Origin: Geitlerinema sp. P-1104
Lineage (GTDB): Bacteria; Cyanobacteriota; Cyanobacteriia; Cyanobacteriales; Geitlerinemataceae
Length of the DNA stretch: 37,104 nt
Assembly (NCBI GenBank): GCA_012911965.1
Contig: SMDP01000011.1
Span: forward strand, 2,187-39,290
Direction of reading: 5' to 3'
Shown: in pieces, positions 16,296 through 24,542 of the stretch
Numbering within the stretch: position 1 is the first letter of the stretch
Layout: each line of letters begins with the position of its first letter
Position numbers and translations under genes: made by a program
The notes under the pieces: model-generated
Seen by the model: the letters and a program-made list of their open reading frames with translations, nothing else
What the model was told of the DNA's origin: nothing
Databases searched by the model: none

Positions 16296-18413
16296 ATGCC
16301 CAAGCAAATTATTATCGCCGAGCAGCATCGTATTGCTGCTGTCTTTTCTGAAGATCAAATCCAGGAATTGGTTGTTGCCACTGGAACTCACCAAGTAAGT
16401 GATGTTTATGTGGGAACCGTCGAAAACGTGATTCCCGGAATTGACGCCGCCTTTGTCAACATTGGAGATCCCGAGCGAAACGGCTTTATGCACGTGACGG
16501 ACTTGGGACCCCTGCGACTCAAACGGTCTTCCAATGCCATCACCGAACTCCTCACCCCTAAACAAAAGGTGTTGGTGCAGGTGATGAAAGAACCCACCGG
16601 CAATAAAGGACCCCGTTTGACGGGGAATATCACCCTTCCTGGTCGCTATTTAGTCCTGATGCCTTTTGGTAAAGGGGTTCACCTATCTCGACGCATCGTC
16701 AGTGAGTCTCAACGCAATACCCTGCGGGCCTTAGCGATTTTGATTAAACCCGCCGGGATGGGGTTACTGGTGCGGACGGAAGCCGAGGGAGTTGGGGAAG
16801 ATGCCATCATTGAAGACTTAGAAGTTCTGCAAAAACAATGGGAGGTCATCCTCGAAGAGTACAACACCACTCGGGAACCGACCCTACTCAACCGGGATGA
16901 CGATTTTATCCAACGGGTGTTGCGGGATATGTACAACACCGATGTCAACCGGATTGTGGTGGACTCTCCCAATGGGCTAAAACGGGTTAAGCAAAACATT
17001 GCCAATTGGAATGATGGCAAAAATCTCTCCGTCTCCATTGACCATCACACTGAATCCCAGCCGATTTTAGAGTATTTCCGGGTCAATGCCGCCATTCGCG
17101 AAGCCCTGAAACCTCGGGTCGATCTACCCTCGGGGGGCTACATCATTATTGAACCCACCGAAGCCTTAACGGTGGTGGATGTCAACTCCGGCTCCTTTAC
17201 CCGTTCGGCGACCTCTCGGGAAACGGTGTTATGGACCAACTGCGAGGCCGCCGTTGAGATTGCCCGACAATTGCGCCTGCGAAACATTGCCGGGGTGATC
17301 GTGATTGATTTCATTGACATGGACTCCCGCCACGATAAGTTAAAGGTGTTGGAGCAGTTCAATACGGAGTTGGCGGCGGATAAGGCCCGGCCTCAGATTG
17401 CTCAATTGTCGGAATTGGGGTTAGTGGAGTTAACCCGCAAGCGCCAAGGACAAAATATTTATGAGTTGTTTAGTGAACCTTGCCCCACCTGTACGGGGTT
17501 AGGACATTTAGCGAAGCTTCCGGGTGAAGAGGAGGTACGGACGGTTGAGGTGAGCCGCAGCAGCACGGCGGAGACGAGCAAAGGACAAGCGTCTCAAAGT
17601 ACCTTGTCCCCTCGCAATGGGGATACTCCGGCCCCTCGCTTGCGGGATAGTGCCCCAAGATTGCGCGATCGCAGTCCCAGCCCCGTAGACTCCGCTTCGG
17701 ATACATTGTCAGAGAATGAGGGAGAAACCCCCGAAATTGATCTGATTCATCACCCGAGTTACCAAGAGATGGGCGATGGAACCACGCGCCGCCGTCGCCG
17801 TCGCCGCTTTGCTAGTCCTGATATCAAAGCTCATGCTGAGGAGACGGCCAAATCCAACGCCGGCCGCAATGACTCCGCTGAAGAGTCTCGGCGCGATGAT
17901 CGCCCCACAGTCGAACCGGTCAACAACAGCACCCCAGAACCTGACGTGGAGGAGGAGAAATCTCGCAGTCGCAGTTCTCGCGAGAGCAAAACCGAAGACA
18001 CTCCCGAAGTGATTACCGTGGAGATGACACCCGAGGAACAGGAAGTCTATGCCATGATGGGGATTTCTCCCTGTGTCAAGTTAGGCAAGTTTCCTAAAAA
18101 TCCCAAGTCAGCCACCATTCATGTCGTCAGTCCCGGTGAAGACGCGGGAAATCTGGAGGTACGGTCGTTAGATAAAGGCACGCCGGTAAAGTCCTCGCCT
18201 GACCCGGAGACGGCTGATTCAGCCTCATCTCAGCCATCGAGTCAGGGGCAAGCAACGGCTACAGTAACGCCATCGAGCGACAAGGCTGACGTAGTTACAA
18301 CCGACAGCGTTAACACCGACAGCGAAGACGTTCAGGAAGTCAGTTCTTCCGGGCGTAAGGGTCGCACTACCCGCCGCCGTCGCCGTCGTTCCTCAGCCAG
18401 TTCGGACTCATGA
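16296..18413 (+). CDS. rne: Ribonuclease E/G
   Basis: 705 residues. The N-terminal catalytic half has an S1 insert (about 36-115, VGTVENVIPGIDAAFVNIG), an RNase H-like segment, and the DNase I-like catalytic region with metal-binding Asp in VVDVNSGSF and VIVIDFIDMD. A Zn-link CPTC (C396/C399) allows dimer formation. The C-terminal 300 residues are disordered and rich in Ser, Arg and acidic residues. They end in RRRRRRSSA (693-701), the cyanobacterial peptide reported to recruit polynucleotide phosphorylase. An extra seven-Arg tract (498-504) precedes FASPD. The enzyme is the main endonuclease for mRNA decay and rRNA processing. Its stop overlaps the rnhB start, and its long leader suggests autoregulation. 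Confidence 0.97.
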   Translation: MPKQIIIAEQHRIAAVFSEDQIQELVVATGTHQVSDVYVGTVENVIPGIDAAFVNIGDPERNGFMHVTDLGPLRLKRSSNAITELLTPKQKVLVQVMKEPTGNKGPRLTGNITLPGRYLVLMPFGKGVHLSRRIVSESQRNTLRALAILIKPAGMGLLVRTEAEGVGEDAIIEDLEVLQKQWEVILEEYNTTREPTLLNRDDDFIQRVLRDMYNTDVNRIVVDSPNGLKRVKQNIANWNDGKNLSVSIDHHTESQPILEYFRVNAAIREALKPRVDLPSGGYIIIEPTEALTVVDVNSGSFTRSATSRETVLWTNCEAAVEIARQLRLRNIAGVIVIDFIDMDSRHDKLKVLEQFNTELAADKARPQIAQLSELGLVELTRKRQGQNIYELFSEPCPTCTGLGHLAKLPGEEEVRTVEVSRSSTAETSKGQASQSTLSPRNGDTPAPRLRDSAPRLRDRSPSPVDSASDTLSENEGETPEIDLIHHPSYQEMGDGTTRRRRRRRFASPDIKAHAEETAKSNAGRNDSAEESRRDDRPTVEPVNNSTPEPDVEEEKSRSRSSRESKTEDTPEVITVEMTPEEQEVYAMMGISPCVKLGKFPKNPKSATIHVVSPGEDAGNLEVRSLDKGTPVKSSPDPETADSASSQPSSQGQATATVTPSSDKADVVTTDSVNTDSEDVQEVSSSGRKGRTTRRRRRRSSASSDS

Positions 18414-19057
18414 CCTTATTTCACCTAACCCCCCTTCCTCGCTCCTCCTGGGAGCGTGTGGCTGGGGTGGATGAGGTGGGACGCGGGGCCCTATTTGGCC
18501 CCGTGGTCGCGGCAGCTGTTCTGCTCACATCTGACCAAGCTCAACATTTATATGAGATGGGGGTTAAGGATAGTAAGCAACTGGGGGCAAACCAGCGGCA
18601 AGCCTTAAGCCAGGAGATTCGAGCGATCGCCCTGGATGTGCAAGTGGCTCAAGCAACGGTCGCCGAGATTGACCAGTTGAATATCCTCAATGCCAGTTTA
18701 CTGGCCATGAAACGGGCCATTTTAGCCTTAACACCGGTTCCCGACGGTTGTCTGATTGACGGGAACCGGGCCATTCCCGAGTTACCCCTACCGCAAGAGA
18801 CCCGGGTAGGGGGCGATGGCCGCGAGACTGCGATCGCCGCCGCCAGTATTGTGGCAAAAGTCTGGCGCGATGCCGCCATTGTCGAGTTGGCGTCCATCTA
18901 TCCCCACTACGATTTAGGGGCGAACAAAGGCTACGGAACGGCTAAACACCGTCAGGCCTTAGAGGAATTTGGTGTTTCCCCTGAGCATCGCCGCTCATTT
19001 GCCCCCTGTCGCACCGTCCTAGATGCCTCGCAACAGCAACTCGACCTACTGGACTAA
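18410..19057 (+). CDS. rnhB: Ribonuclease HII
   Basis: 215 residues. The N-terminal motif GVDEVGRGALFGPVVAAAVLL carries catalytic D21 and E22, with further acidic residues in CLIDGNRAIP and in the AAASIVAKVWRDA segment. The C-terminal YPHYDLGANKGYGTAKH is typical of RnhB. It removes ribonucleotides from RNA-DNA hybrids in the cytoplasm. The ATG overlaps the rne stop (ATGA, 18410-18413), so translation is probably coupled. It converges with the gene at 19054, overlapping it by 4 nt. Confidence 0.96.
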   Translation: MTLFHLTPLPRSSWERVAGVDEVGRGALFGPVVAAAVLLTSDQAQHLYEMGVKDSKQLGANQRQALSQEIRAIALDVQVAQATVAEIDQLNILNASLLAMKRAILALTPVPDGCLIDGNRAIPELPLPQETRVGGDGRETAIAAASIVAKVWRDAAIVELASIYPHYDLGANKGYGTAKHRQALEEFGVSPEHRRSFAPCRTVLDASQQQLDLLD

Positions 19058-19425
19058 TATCGTTCCAAAAGGCGATTGAGGAGTTCTACATTATTCTCAA
19101 AGACCTGGAGACGAATAAAATTCGGGTCTGCCGGCCGCCAGACCACTTGATACATATAATTAGCGTTGTACCAACGATAGACACGGCGATCGCGAGTCCC
19201 GGAAAACTCCACATCCCGCAGTTCTAGGTACTCGCGACTGCCTCGGGCCTGACCTCGATAATAGTAGTAACCCCGCTCCATAAATAGGGACACGTCCCAT
19301 TGACTATCTCGGAAACTTCCTAGGGGTTGGACTTGGGCGATCGCCGGCCGTTGGGCCACCACCTCCACCAGTCCAGGAACAGACAATCCCATAACCGCAG
19401 CCAGAGCAAAGGTATCTAGCCTCAT
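19054..19425 (-). CDS. Small secreted protein of unknown function
   Basis: 123 residues. The N-terminus (about 1-30, MRLDTFALAAVMGLSVPGLV then PAIAQ) looks like a signal peptide cleaved near AIAQ. The mature part is short and rich in Tyr, Arg and Trp (ERGYYYYRGQARGSREYLEL, RVYRWYNANYMYQVVWRP), suggesting a compact beta-rich periplasmic or outer-membrane-associated domain. I do not recognise the family. Its codon use and HIP1 sites match the neighbours. It overlaps the rnhB stop by 4 nt on the opposite strand. Confidence 0.75.
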   Translation of the reverse strand: MRLDTFALAAVMGLSVPGLVEVVAQRPAIAQVQPLGSFRDSQWDVSLFMERGYYYYRGQARGSREYLELRDVEFSGTRDRRVYRWYNANYMYQVVWRPADPNFIRLQVFENNVELLNRLLERY

Positions 19426-19571
19426 GGTCTTACCTCAAGGGTTAAATGATACCCCCAATATAGCCGAGATTTCCCGGAGTTTTTCCCAAATATAGTAACA
19501 ACCGCTACAGTGGAGAGGAACAGTTCAGCCAATGCTAGAAACACCGAGTGTAAGGTGCAGGAGAGCCATCT

Positions 19572-21014
19572 GTGAAGCTAGAGACCTACGACCCCACAGG
19601 ATATTACGACGAACTGTTTGCTAGCAAAGGAGAACCCAGAGCCTCCGCCAAACCGCTCATTGACTGGATTAACACCCTACAGCCGGGAGACCTGCGGCGA
19701 TCGCAGGAAGCGGCCCAGATTGCCCTATTCAAACTCGGGGTGACCTTCAACGTCTACAGCGACAACCAAGGCATCGAGAAAGTCTTTCCCTTTGACATTA
19801 TCCCCCGTATCATCTCCGCCCAAGACTGGAAAGGACTCGAACCGGGCCTGCGACAACGAATTACCGCCCTCAACCTCTTTCTCGATGACATTTACAACGA
19901 GCAACGGATTCTCAACGACGGTATCATCCCCCGCCACATCATCGAGTCAGCCCCCGGATTCCTGAAACCCTGCATGGGCCTCAAGCCTCCTGGAGGCGTC
20001 TGGTGTCATATTACCGGCACAGACCTAGTGCGCGATCGCGATGGCCAATGGTACGTCCTCGAAGATAACCTACGAGTTCCCTCCGGCATCTCCTACGTCC
20101 TGGAAAACCGCCGCGTTCTCAAAAGCACCTTCCCCAGCGTCTTCCAAACTATGGCCGTACAGGCCATTGACGACTATCCCAGTCACCTGCTAGAGACCCT
20201 ACTCTCCCTAGCCCCCACCCAACTTCCCAACCCCACCGTAGCGGTTCTCACCCCCGGGATTTACAACTCCGCCTACTACGAACATTCCTTCCTAGCCCAA
20301 CAAATGGGCGTTGAACTCATCGAGGGACGAGATTTAGTCGTTCTCGATGGCTACCTACAAATGCGGACCACCAAAGGCCCCCGCCGGGTCGATGTCGTCT
20401 ACCGCCGTCTCGATGATATCTTCCTCGACCCCACCGCCTTCAATCCCGACTCCCTCTTAGGAGTTCCCGGACTCATGGACGTGTATCGGGCCGGACGAGT
20501 GGCCCTGGCCAACGCCCCCGGAACAGGTGTGGCTGACGACAAAGTGGTGTATTCCTTTGTCCCCGAGATGATTCGTTACTATCTCGGCGAAGACCCAATT
20601 TTACCCAACGTTCCCACCTATCTCTGTTGGCGAGATAAGGATCGCAACCATGTCTTAGAAAACCTAGAAACCCTAGTAGTGAAGGCTGCCAACGAAGCGG
20701 GAGGCTATGGAATGCTCGTCGGAAGTCAATCGACTGCCGAGGAACGCGCCGAGTTTGCCGAAAAAATTAAAGCCAATCCTCGCAACTATATTGCCCAACC
20801 CATTCTCTGTTTATCTCAGGTTCCCACCCTAGTGGGTGAAGGCAATGAAATTGCTGGCCGCCATGTGGACTTACGGCCTTACATTCTGCATCGGGGGGAT
20901 GAGGTCTATGTTCATCCCGGTGGACTCACCCGTGTCGCCCTAAAAGAAGGCTCTTTAGTGGTCAACTCCTCTCAAGGGGGAGGGGCTAAAGATACCTGGG
21001 TGTTAATGGAATAA
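19572..21014 (+). CDS. Circularly permuted ATP-grasp protein (DUF404/DUF407 type)
   Basis: 480 residues from a GTG at 19572 (MKLETYDPTGYYDELFASKG). Family features include PRIISAQDWKGLEPGLRQR, GVWCHITGTDLVRDRDGQWYVLEDNLRVPSG, VDVVYRRLDDIFLDP and the terminal DLRPYILHRGDEVYVHPGGLTRVAL with SSQGGGAKDTWVL. This is the family Iyer and co-workers described as circularly permuted ATP-grasp enzymes that probably form amide bonds in peptides or tags. It is followed by the alpha-E and transglutaminase genes, the classic gene order. The substrate is unknown. No ATG lies close to the conserved N-terminus, so the GTG is preferred. Confidence 0.95.
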   Translation: MKLETYDPTGYYDELFASKGEPRASAKPLIDWINTLQPGDLRRSQEAAQIALFKLGVTFNVYSDNQGIEKVFPFDIIPRIISAQDWKGLEPGLRQRITALNLFLDDIYNEQRILNDGIIPRHIIESAPGFLKPCMGLKPPGGVWCHITGTDLVRDRDGQWYVLEDNLRVPSGISYVLENRRVLKSTFPSVFQTMAVQAIDDYPSHLLETLLSLAPTQLPNPTVAVLTPGIYNSAYYEHSFLAQQMGVELIEGRDLVVLDGYLQMRTTKGPRRVDVVYRRLDDIFLDPTAFNPDSLLGVPGLMDVYRAGRVALANAPGTGVADDKVVYSFVPEMIRYYLGEDPILPNVPTYLCWRDKDRNHVLENLETLVVKAANEAGGYGMLVGSQSTAEERAEFAEKIKANPRNYIAQPILCLSQVPTLVGEGNEIAGRHVDLRPYILHRGDEVYVHPGGLTRVALKEGSLVVNSSQGGGAKDTWVLME

Positions 21015-21129
21015 CGCCAAACTCCTATCCGGGAGTTGCCAAGGAATAACGGCATTTGAACGGATAGGGGTGGTTGGATTACACCAACCGTCAGTTAAGC
21101 AGCTTAGTCTGTTTGATTAGCCGGAGAAT

Positions 21130-21150
21130 CCCCGTCTCTTTAGAGTGGGG
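21130..21150 (+). other. Hairpin in ATP-grasp/alpha-E gap
   Basis: CCCC (21130-21133) and CTC (21136-21138) pair with GAG (21143-21145) and GGGG (21147-21150) around a TTTA loop. A smaller stem AACTCC/GGAGTT lies just after the ATP-grasp stop (21020-21037). These could tune expression of the downstream alpha-E gene; no T tract is present. Confidence 0.35.
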
Positions 21151-21197
21151 AGTATGTCAAGAACTTGGATTATTGATGGTTCCATGAGGTCTAAGAA

Positions 21198-22202
21198 ATG
21201 TTGAGTCGCGTTGCAAATTCAATTTATTGGCTGAATCGCTATATTGAGCGGGCCGAAAATGTCGCTCGTTTTATTGATGTCAACTTAAATTTGATGTTGG
21301 ATTTGCCCTCGGGGGTAAGCCAACAATGGAAACCGTTGGTGGTTACTACGGGAGATATTAAATTTTTTCAAGAGCGTTATGGTGAAGCTACGGCGGAAAA
21401 TGTCATTCAGTTTCTCACTTTTGACTTAGACTATCCCAACTCAATTTTATCCTGCTTGCGATCGGCGCGGGAAAATGCTCGCTCAATTCGGGAAATTATT
21501 TCGTCGGAAATGTGGGAAGAGGTCAATACCTTCTATCACATGGTACAAGAAGCGGCGGTCAATAATGGTCATCACAATGTAAATAACCTATTTCAACAGT
21601 TATTTTTCCATGTCAAATTTGCCAGTCATCGCTTTGCTGGGGTTATGGATGCCACCATGAGCCATAACGAGGGTTGGCATTTTGGTCAGTTGGGACGCTT
21701 GATTGAACGGGCGGACAAAAAAGCGCGCATCTTGGATGTTAAATACTATATTTTGTTGCCCTCCGCCCAGTTAGTGGGGACACCCTTAGACCAGATTCAA
21801 TGGATTGCCTTGTTGAAATCAGCCAGCGCCTATGAAATGTACCGGAAATATCAACATCGGATTATTCCGGCGCGTGTGGCTGAGTTTATGATTCTCAATC
21901 GTGAGTTTCCCCGGTCAATTAGTTTTTGTGTGCAAGAAGCTGAGCGGTGTTTACATCAAATCACTGGAACCCAGGTAGGAACCTGGTGCAATGGTGCGGA
22001 ACGGTCTCTGGGACAACTCTGTGCTAAGTTAGGGTATATCACCATTGAAGATATTATCGACAATGGACTGCATGAGTTTTTGGATGGTTTCCAAAAAGAG
22101 TTAAATGCGGTGGATGACCAGATTTCTAGAACCTTCTTTAGCCTCGCACCTTTGGTCTCTGAGCCTCCGGTCAACCAACAATTTCAAACCTTAACCTGGT
22201 AA
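21198..22202 (+). CDS. Alpha-E domain protein (DUF403)
   Basis: 334 residues, all predicted helical, beginning with the hallmark MLSRVANSIYWLNRYIERAENVARF. Later signatures are SCLRSARENARSIREIISSEMWEEVN and GRLIERADKKARILDVKY, repeated Arg/Glu-rich helix motifs typical of alpha-E. The family occurs almost only beside circularly permuted ATP-grasp and transglutaminase-like genes, as here, and is thought to support amide-bond synthesis or hold the substrate. It lies 183 nt after the ATP-grasp gene. Confidence 0.95.
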   Translation: MLSRVANSIYWLNRYIERAENVARFIDVNLNLMLDLPSGVSQQWKPLVVTTGDIKFFQERYGEATAENVIQFLTFDLDYPNSILSCLRSARENARSIREIISSEMWEEVNTFYHMVQEAAVNNGHHNVNNLFQQLFFHVKFASHRFAGVMDATMSHNEGWHFGQLGRLIERADKKARILDVKYYILLPSAQLVGTPLDQIQWIALLKSASAYEMYRKYQHRIIPARVAEFMILNREFPRSISFCVQEAERCLHQITGTQVGTWCNGAERSLGQLCAKLGYITIEDIIDNGLHEFLDGFQKELNAVDDQISRTFFSLAPLVSEPPVNQQFQTLTW

Positions 22203-22287
22203 TTTCACCTACGATCCGGAAATATGGGTCACAATCCGCCCTGATAACGGTGCGTTGGGACGGATTGACCCTAACGATTATCTCCAC

Positions 22288-23178
22288 ATGAGCCAATTTA
22301 ACATCGATCACCTCACGACCTATCGCTATAACCAGGCGGTATTTCTCAAGCCTCACCTGTATCGCCTTTATCCTCATAGTCACGGTCACCAAAGGCTGCT
22401 GAGCTATCAACTCGATGTTACGCCGAAACCGTTGGGGCGATCGTCGGTGGTGGACCTCGATGGCAATACCGTCATTAAACTCTGGTTTGAGCAACCGACT
22501 GAACAACTCCAGCTCCAATCTCAGTCCCGGGTTGAAACCCTGCAAACCAATCCCTTTGAGTATCTCCTCGATGATGGGGCCGAGCGGCTACCCATCGATT
22601 ATCCCAGTTCGCTGCGATCGCAACTTCTGCCCTATCTTACGCCTCCCGTGGTCATCCCCCAGGGAGTAGACCCAGTGGCCGTTGAATTGGCCGAAGAACT
22701 GTTACATTTAGCAGACCATCAGACCCTTCGCTTCCTCAACGATCTCAATCAACGAATTTATAGCCAATGTAATTACGTCACCCGTCTCGAAGGAGACCCC
22801 CAACCCCCAGGGATTACCTGGCGGACTAAACGAGGGTCCTGTCGTGATGTGACGGTCTTATTTGCAGCCGTCTGTCGCGCCGTGGGATTGGCGGCTCGCT
22901 TTGTCAGTGGCTATCAAGAAGGAGATCCAGACCAAGAGGACTATGACCTTCATGCTTGGGTAGAGGTCTATCTACCCGGTGCTGGCTGGCGTGGCTATGA
23001 CCCCACCCATGGTCTGGCCGTGGCGGATGGACATATTAGCGTCGCCGCTAGTCCCTATCCTCGCTCTGCTGCACCAGTCCAGGGGAGCGTCACCCCCATT
23101 CAGCCAGTCTGGGAGACTGGCCAGCCCCTGAAAACTAACTTAGAGACGCGAATCCGTATCCAGGGCGATCGCCGTTAA
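22288..23178 (+). CDS. Transglutaminase-like protein of ATP-grasp/alpha-E cluster
   Basis: 296 residues from the ATG at 22288 (MSQFNIDHLTTYRYNQAVFL); a TTG at 22255 in the same frame is less likely. The N-terminal beta region with HLTTYRY and PHLYRLYPH is typical of bacterial transglutaminase-like N domains. The papain-like core shows the triad C185 (TKRGSCRDVTVLF), H222 (LHAWVEVYLPG) and D238 (GYDPTHG). It probably acts as a peptidase or transamidase on the product of the ATP-grasp partner. The usual fourth partner, an Anbu-type proteasome-like peptidase, is not in the window. Its stop overlaps the convergent gene by 4 nt. Confidence 0.93.
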   Translation: MSQFNIDHLTTYRYNQAVFLKPHLYRLYPHSHGHQRLLSYQLDVTPKPLGRSSVVDLDGNTVIKLWFEQPTEQLQLQSQSRVETLQTNPFEYLLDDGAERLPIDYPSSLRSQLLPYLTPPVVIPQGVDPVAVELAEELLHLADHQTLRFLNDLNQRIYSQCNYVTRLEGDPQPPGITWRTKRGSCRDVTVLFAAVCRAVGLAARFVSGYQEGDPDQEDYDLHAWVEVYLPGAGWRGYDPTHGLAVADGHISVAASPYPRSAAPVQGSVTPIQPVWETGQPLKTNLETRIRIQGDRR

Positions 23179-24104
23179 CGAGGGAACCAACGCCAGTGGC
23201 GCAAATCATGCTGGACGGCGGACCAATAGCGGCGAGGGAATTGGCGATAGTCGAGGTGACTCTCGTACAAGACCTGTTCGATGCGACTGTAACGGTGTAA
23301 GGACCAATAGCGTAGCAGTTGCCAGGAGGGGTGGAGGTCATCCGCTTGCAAAAATGGCTTGGCCTTCTCGATTAGGGTTGGCAGGTAGTCATCCAGCCAA
23401 AAGTCCATCAACGGCCGATAGTTAGGCTGGTCAACCGCTGTCCCTGCCAGGAAGTGCGATCGCTGTAAGCCAAACTCATCTAACACCGTCTGAGGAAAAT
23501 AACAGAACCCCTGCTGAGCATCCTCTGCCAAGTCCCGTAGGTGGTTATAACACTGATCCAAAACACCAAACCGGCGGACTAGCTCAAACTGGTGGGGTTG
23601 TAGCAGGGGAAAGATCTGAAAGAAATTCCCGGCAAAGCCGTTATATAGAGCCTCCAGAGCCGGCAGGTCAGCCAGGGCGAGATCATGACAGTGATAGCGA
23701 GTACAGGCCTCAATATAGCCATCCCAGGCCCTAATTCGAGTGGAATCGACATCCCCCTGAAACCAACGCTGCTCGATGGCCGTTAACCAAGTTCCCCAGC
23801 AGTCTTGGGGATCGAGGCTCTGCCGCTGACGCAACCGTTGCCAACTGTGGCAGAACTCGGCAAAGCGGCAACCTCGACCGCCGAGGAGATCATTTTCCGC
23901 TAAGCGATCGAGCCAACGAATCCAGCGGACTCGTTCGAGCCAATGGTGTCGCCAGGGGCGATCGAGAGTTAAGATCCATGCCGCATTATCATCGTCTTTA
24001 AGGCCATCACTCGGTAGAGCTTCAAACTCAGATGACCCTACGAATGGTGCGATGCTGGGGGGTAATGGGCGTTGCCAGATCTGAATTTTAGAGTCAAGAT
24101 GCAC
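23175..24104 (-). CDS. Squalene/phytoene synthase-family protein, divergent
   Basis: 309 residues, mostly helical. The second aspartate-rich motif of trans-isoprenyl head-to-head synthases is clear: LDQCYNHLRDLAEDAQQGFCYFP (183-204, with D191, E194 and D195). The first motif is weaker, with D66 and E70 in WLDRLAEN in place of a DDxxD-type sequence. It is therefore either an enzyme of changed specificity or a non-catalytic relative; it is unlikely to be the main CrtB phytoene synthase. It is convergent with the transglutaminase gene (4-nt overlap), and its start at 24104 faces the kinase gene across a 438-nt gap. Confidence 0.75.
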   Translation of the reverse strand: MHLDSKIQIWQRPLPPSIAPFVGSSEFEALPSDGLKDDDNAAWILTLDRPWRHHWLERVRWIRWLDRLAENDLLGGRGCRFAEFCHSWQRLRQRQSLDPQDCWGTWLTAIEQRWFQGDVDSTRIRAWDGYIEACTRYHCHDLALADLPALEALYNGFAGNFFQIFPLLQPHQFELVRRFGVLDQCYNHLRDLAEDAQQGFCYFPQTVLDEFGLQRSHFLAGTAVDQPNYRPLMDFWLDDYLPTLIEKAKPFLQADDLHPSWQLLRYWSLHRYSRIEQVLYESHLDYRQFPRRYWSAVQHDLRHWRWFPR

Positions 24105-24542
24105 CGGAGTTAACCTCTGTTAAAATACGGATCCTGAGAGTCTAGACCCAGGTCTTGAAACATCCAGGGCAGACTCTGAGCTGGTAAACGATAAGACCCT
24201 CAACTGAGGTTTTGCTGTTCATCATCACCAAAGCCAGAGAATTACTGGCGTACCAGCCGTTTTTTGCGGAAAATTGTAATAGATTGAGTACAGTAATCTT
24301 AGATAGCGGAAGCTACCGGGTTATTCAAGCAAACTTAGGCTATTTTGGGAAGGTGGATTTGACTCTGAGTTGGTCAGCCTCTACAGCCTCAGATCTCGGG
24401 ACCGGCGCTGCGGATTGCTAAGCGGACCTGGGGCTTGACCAGGGGTTGGCCTTAGATCTGTTAGATTAGGATGTTCAAGATGATACTCTCACAATTTCCC
24501 CTCATCAAGCTGTTACCCCTTAACTGAGCGATCAGGAACGTT
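24105..24542. other. Gene-free gap with nested hairpin
   Basis: No convincing gene lies in this 438-nt divergent gap. A 69-codon frame from a TTG at 24212 has no features. A nested palindrome is visible: AGAGTCT (24137-24143) pairs with AGACTCT (24171-24177), enclosing AGACC-CA-GGTCT (24144-24155). The gap must carry promoters for both flanking genes, but I see no strong -10/-35 pair. Confidence 0.45.

Noticed and set aside
24212..24421. 69-codon plus-strand frame before the hybrid kinase
   Set aside because: Starts at TTG with no ribosome-binding site and shows no domain or signal features.
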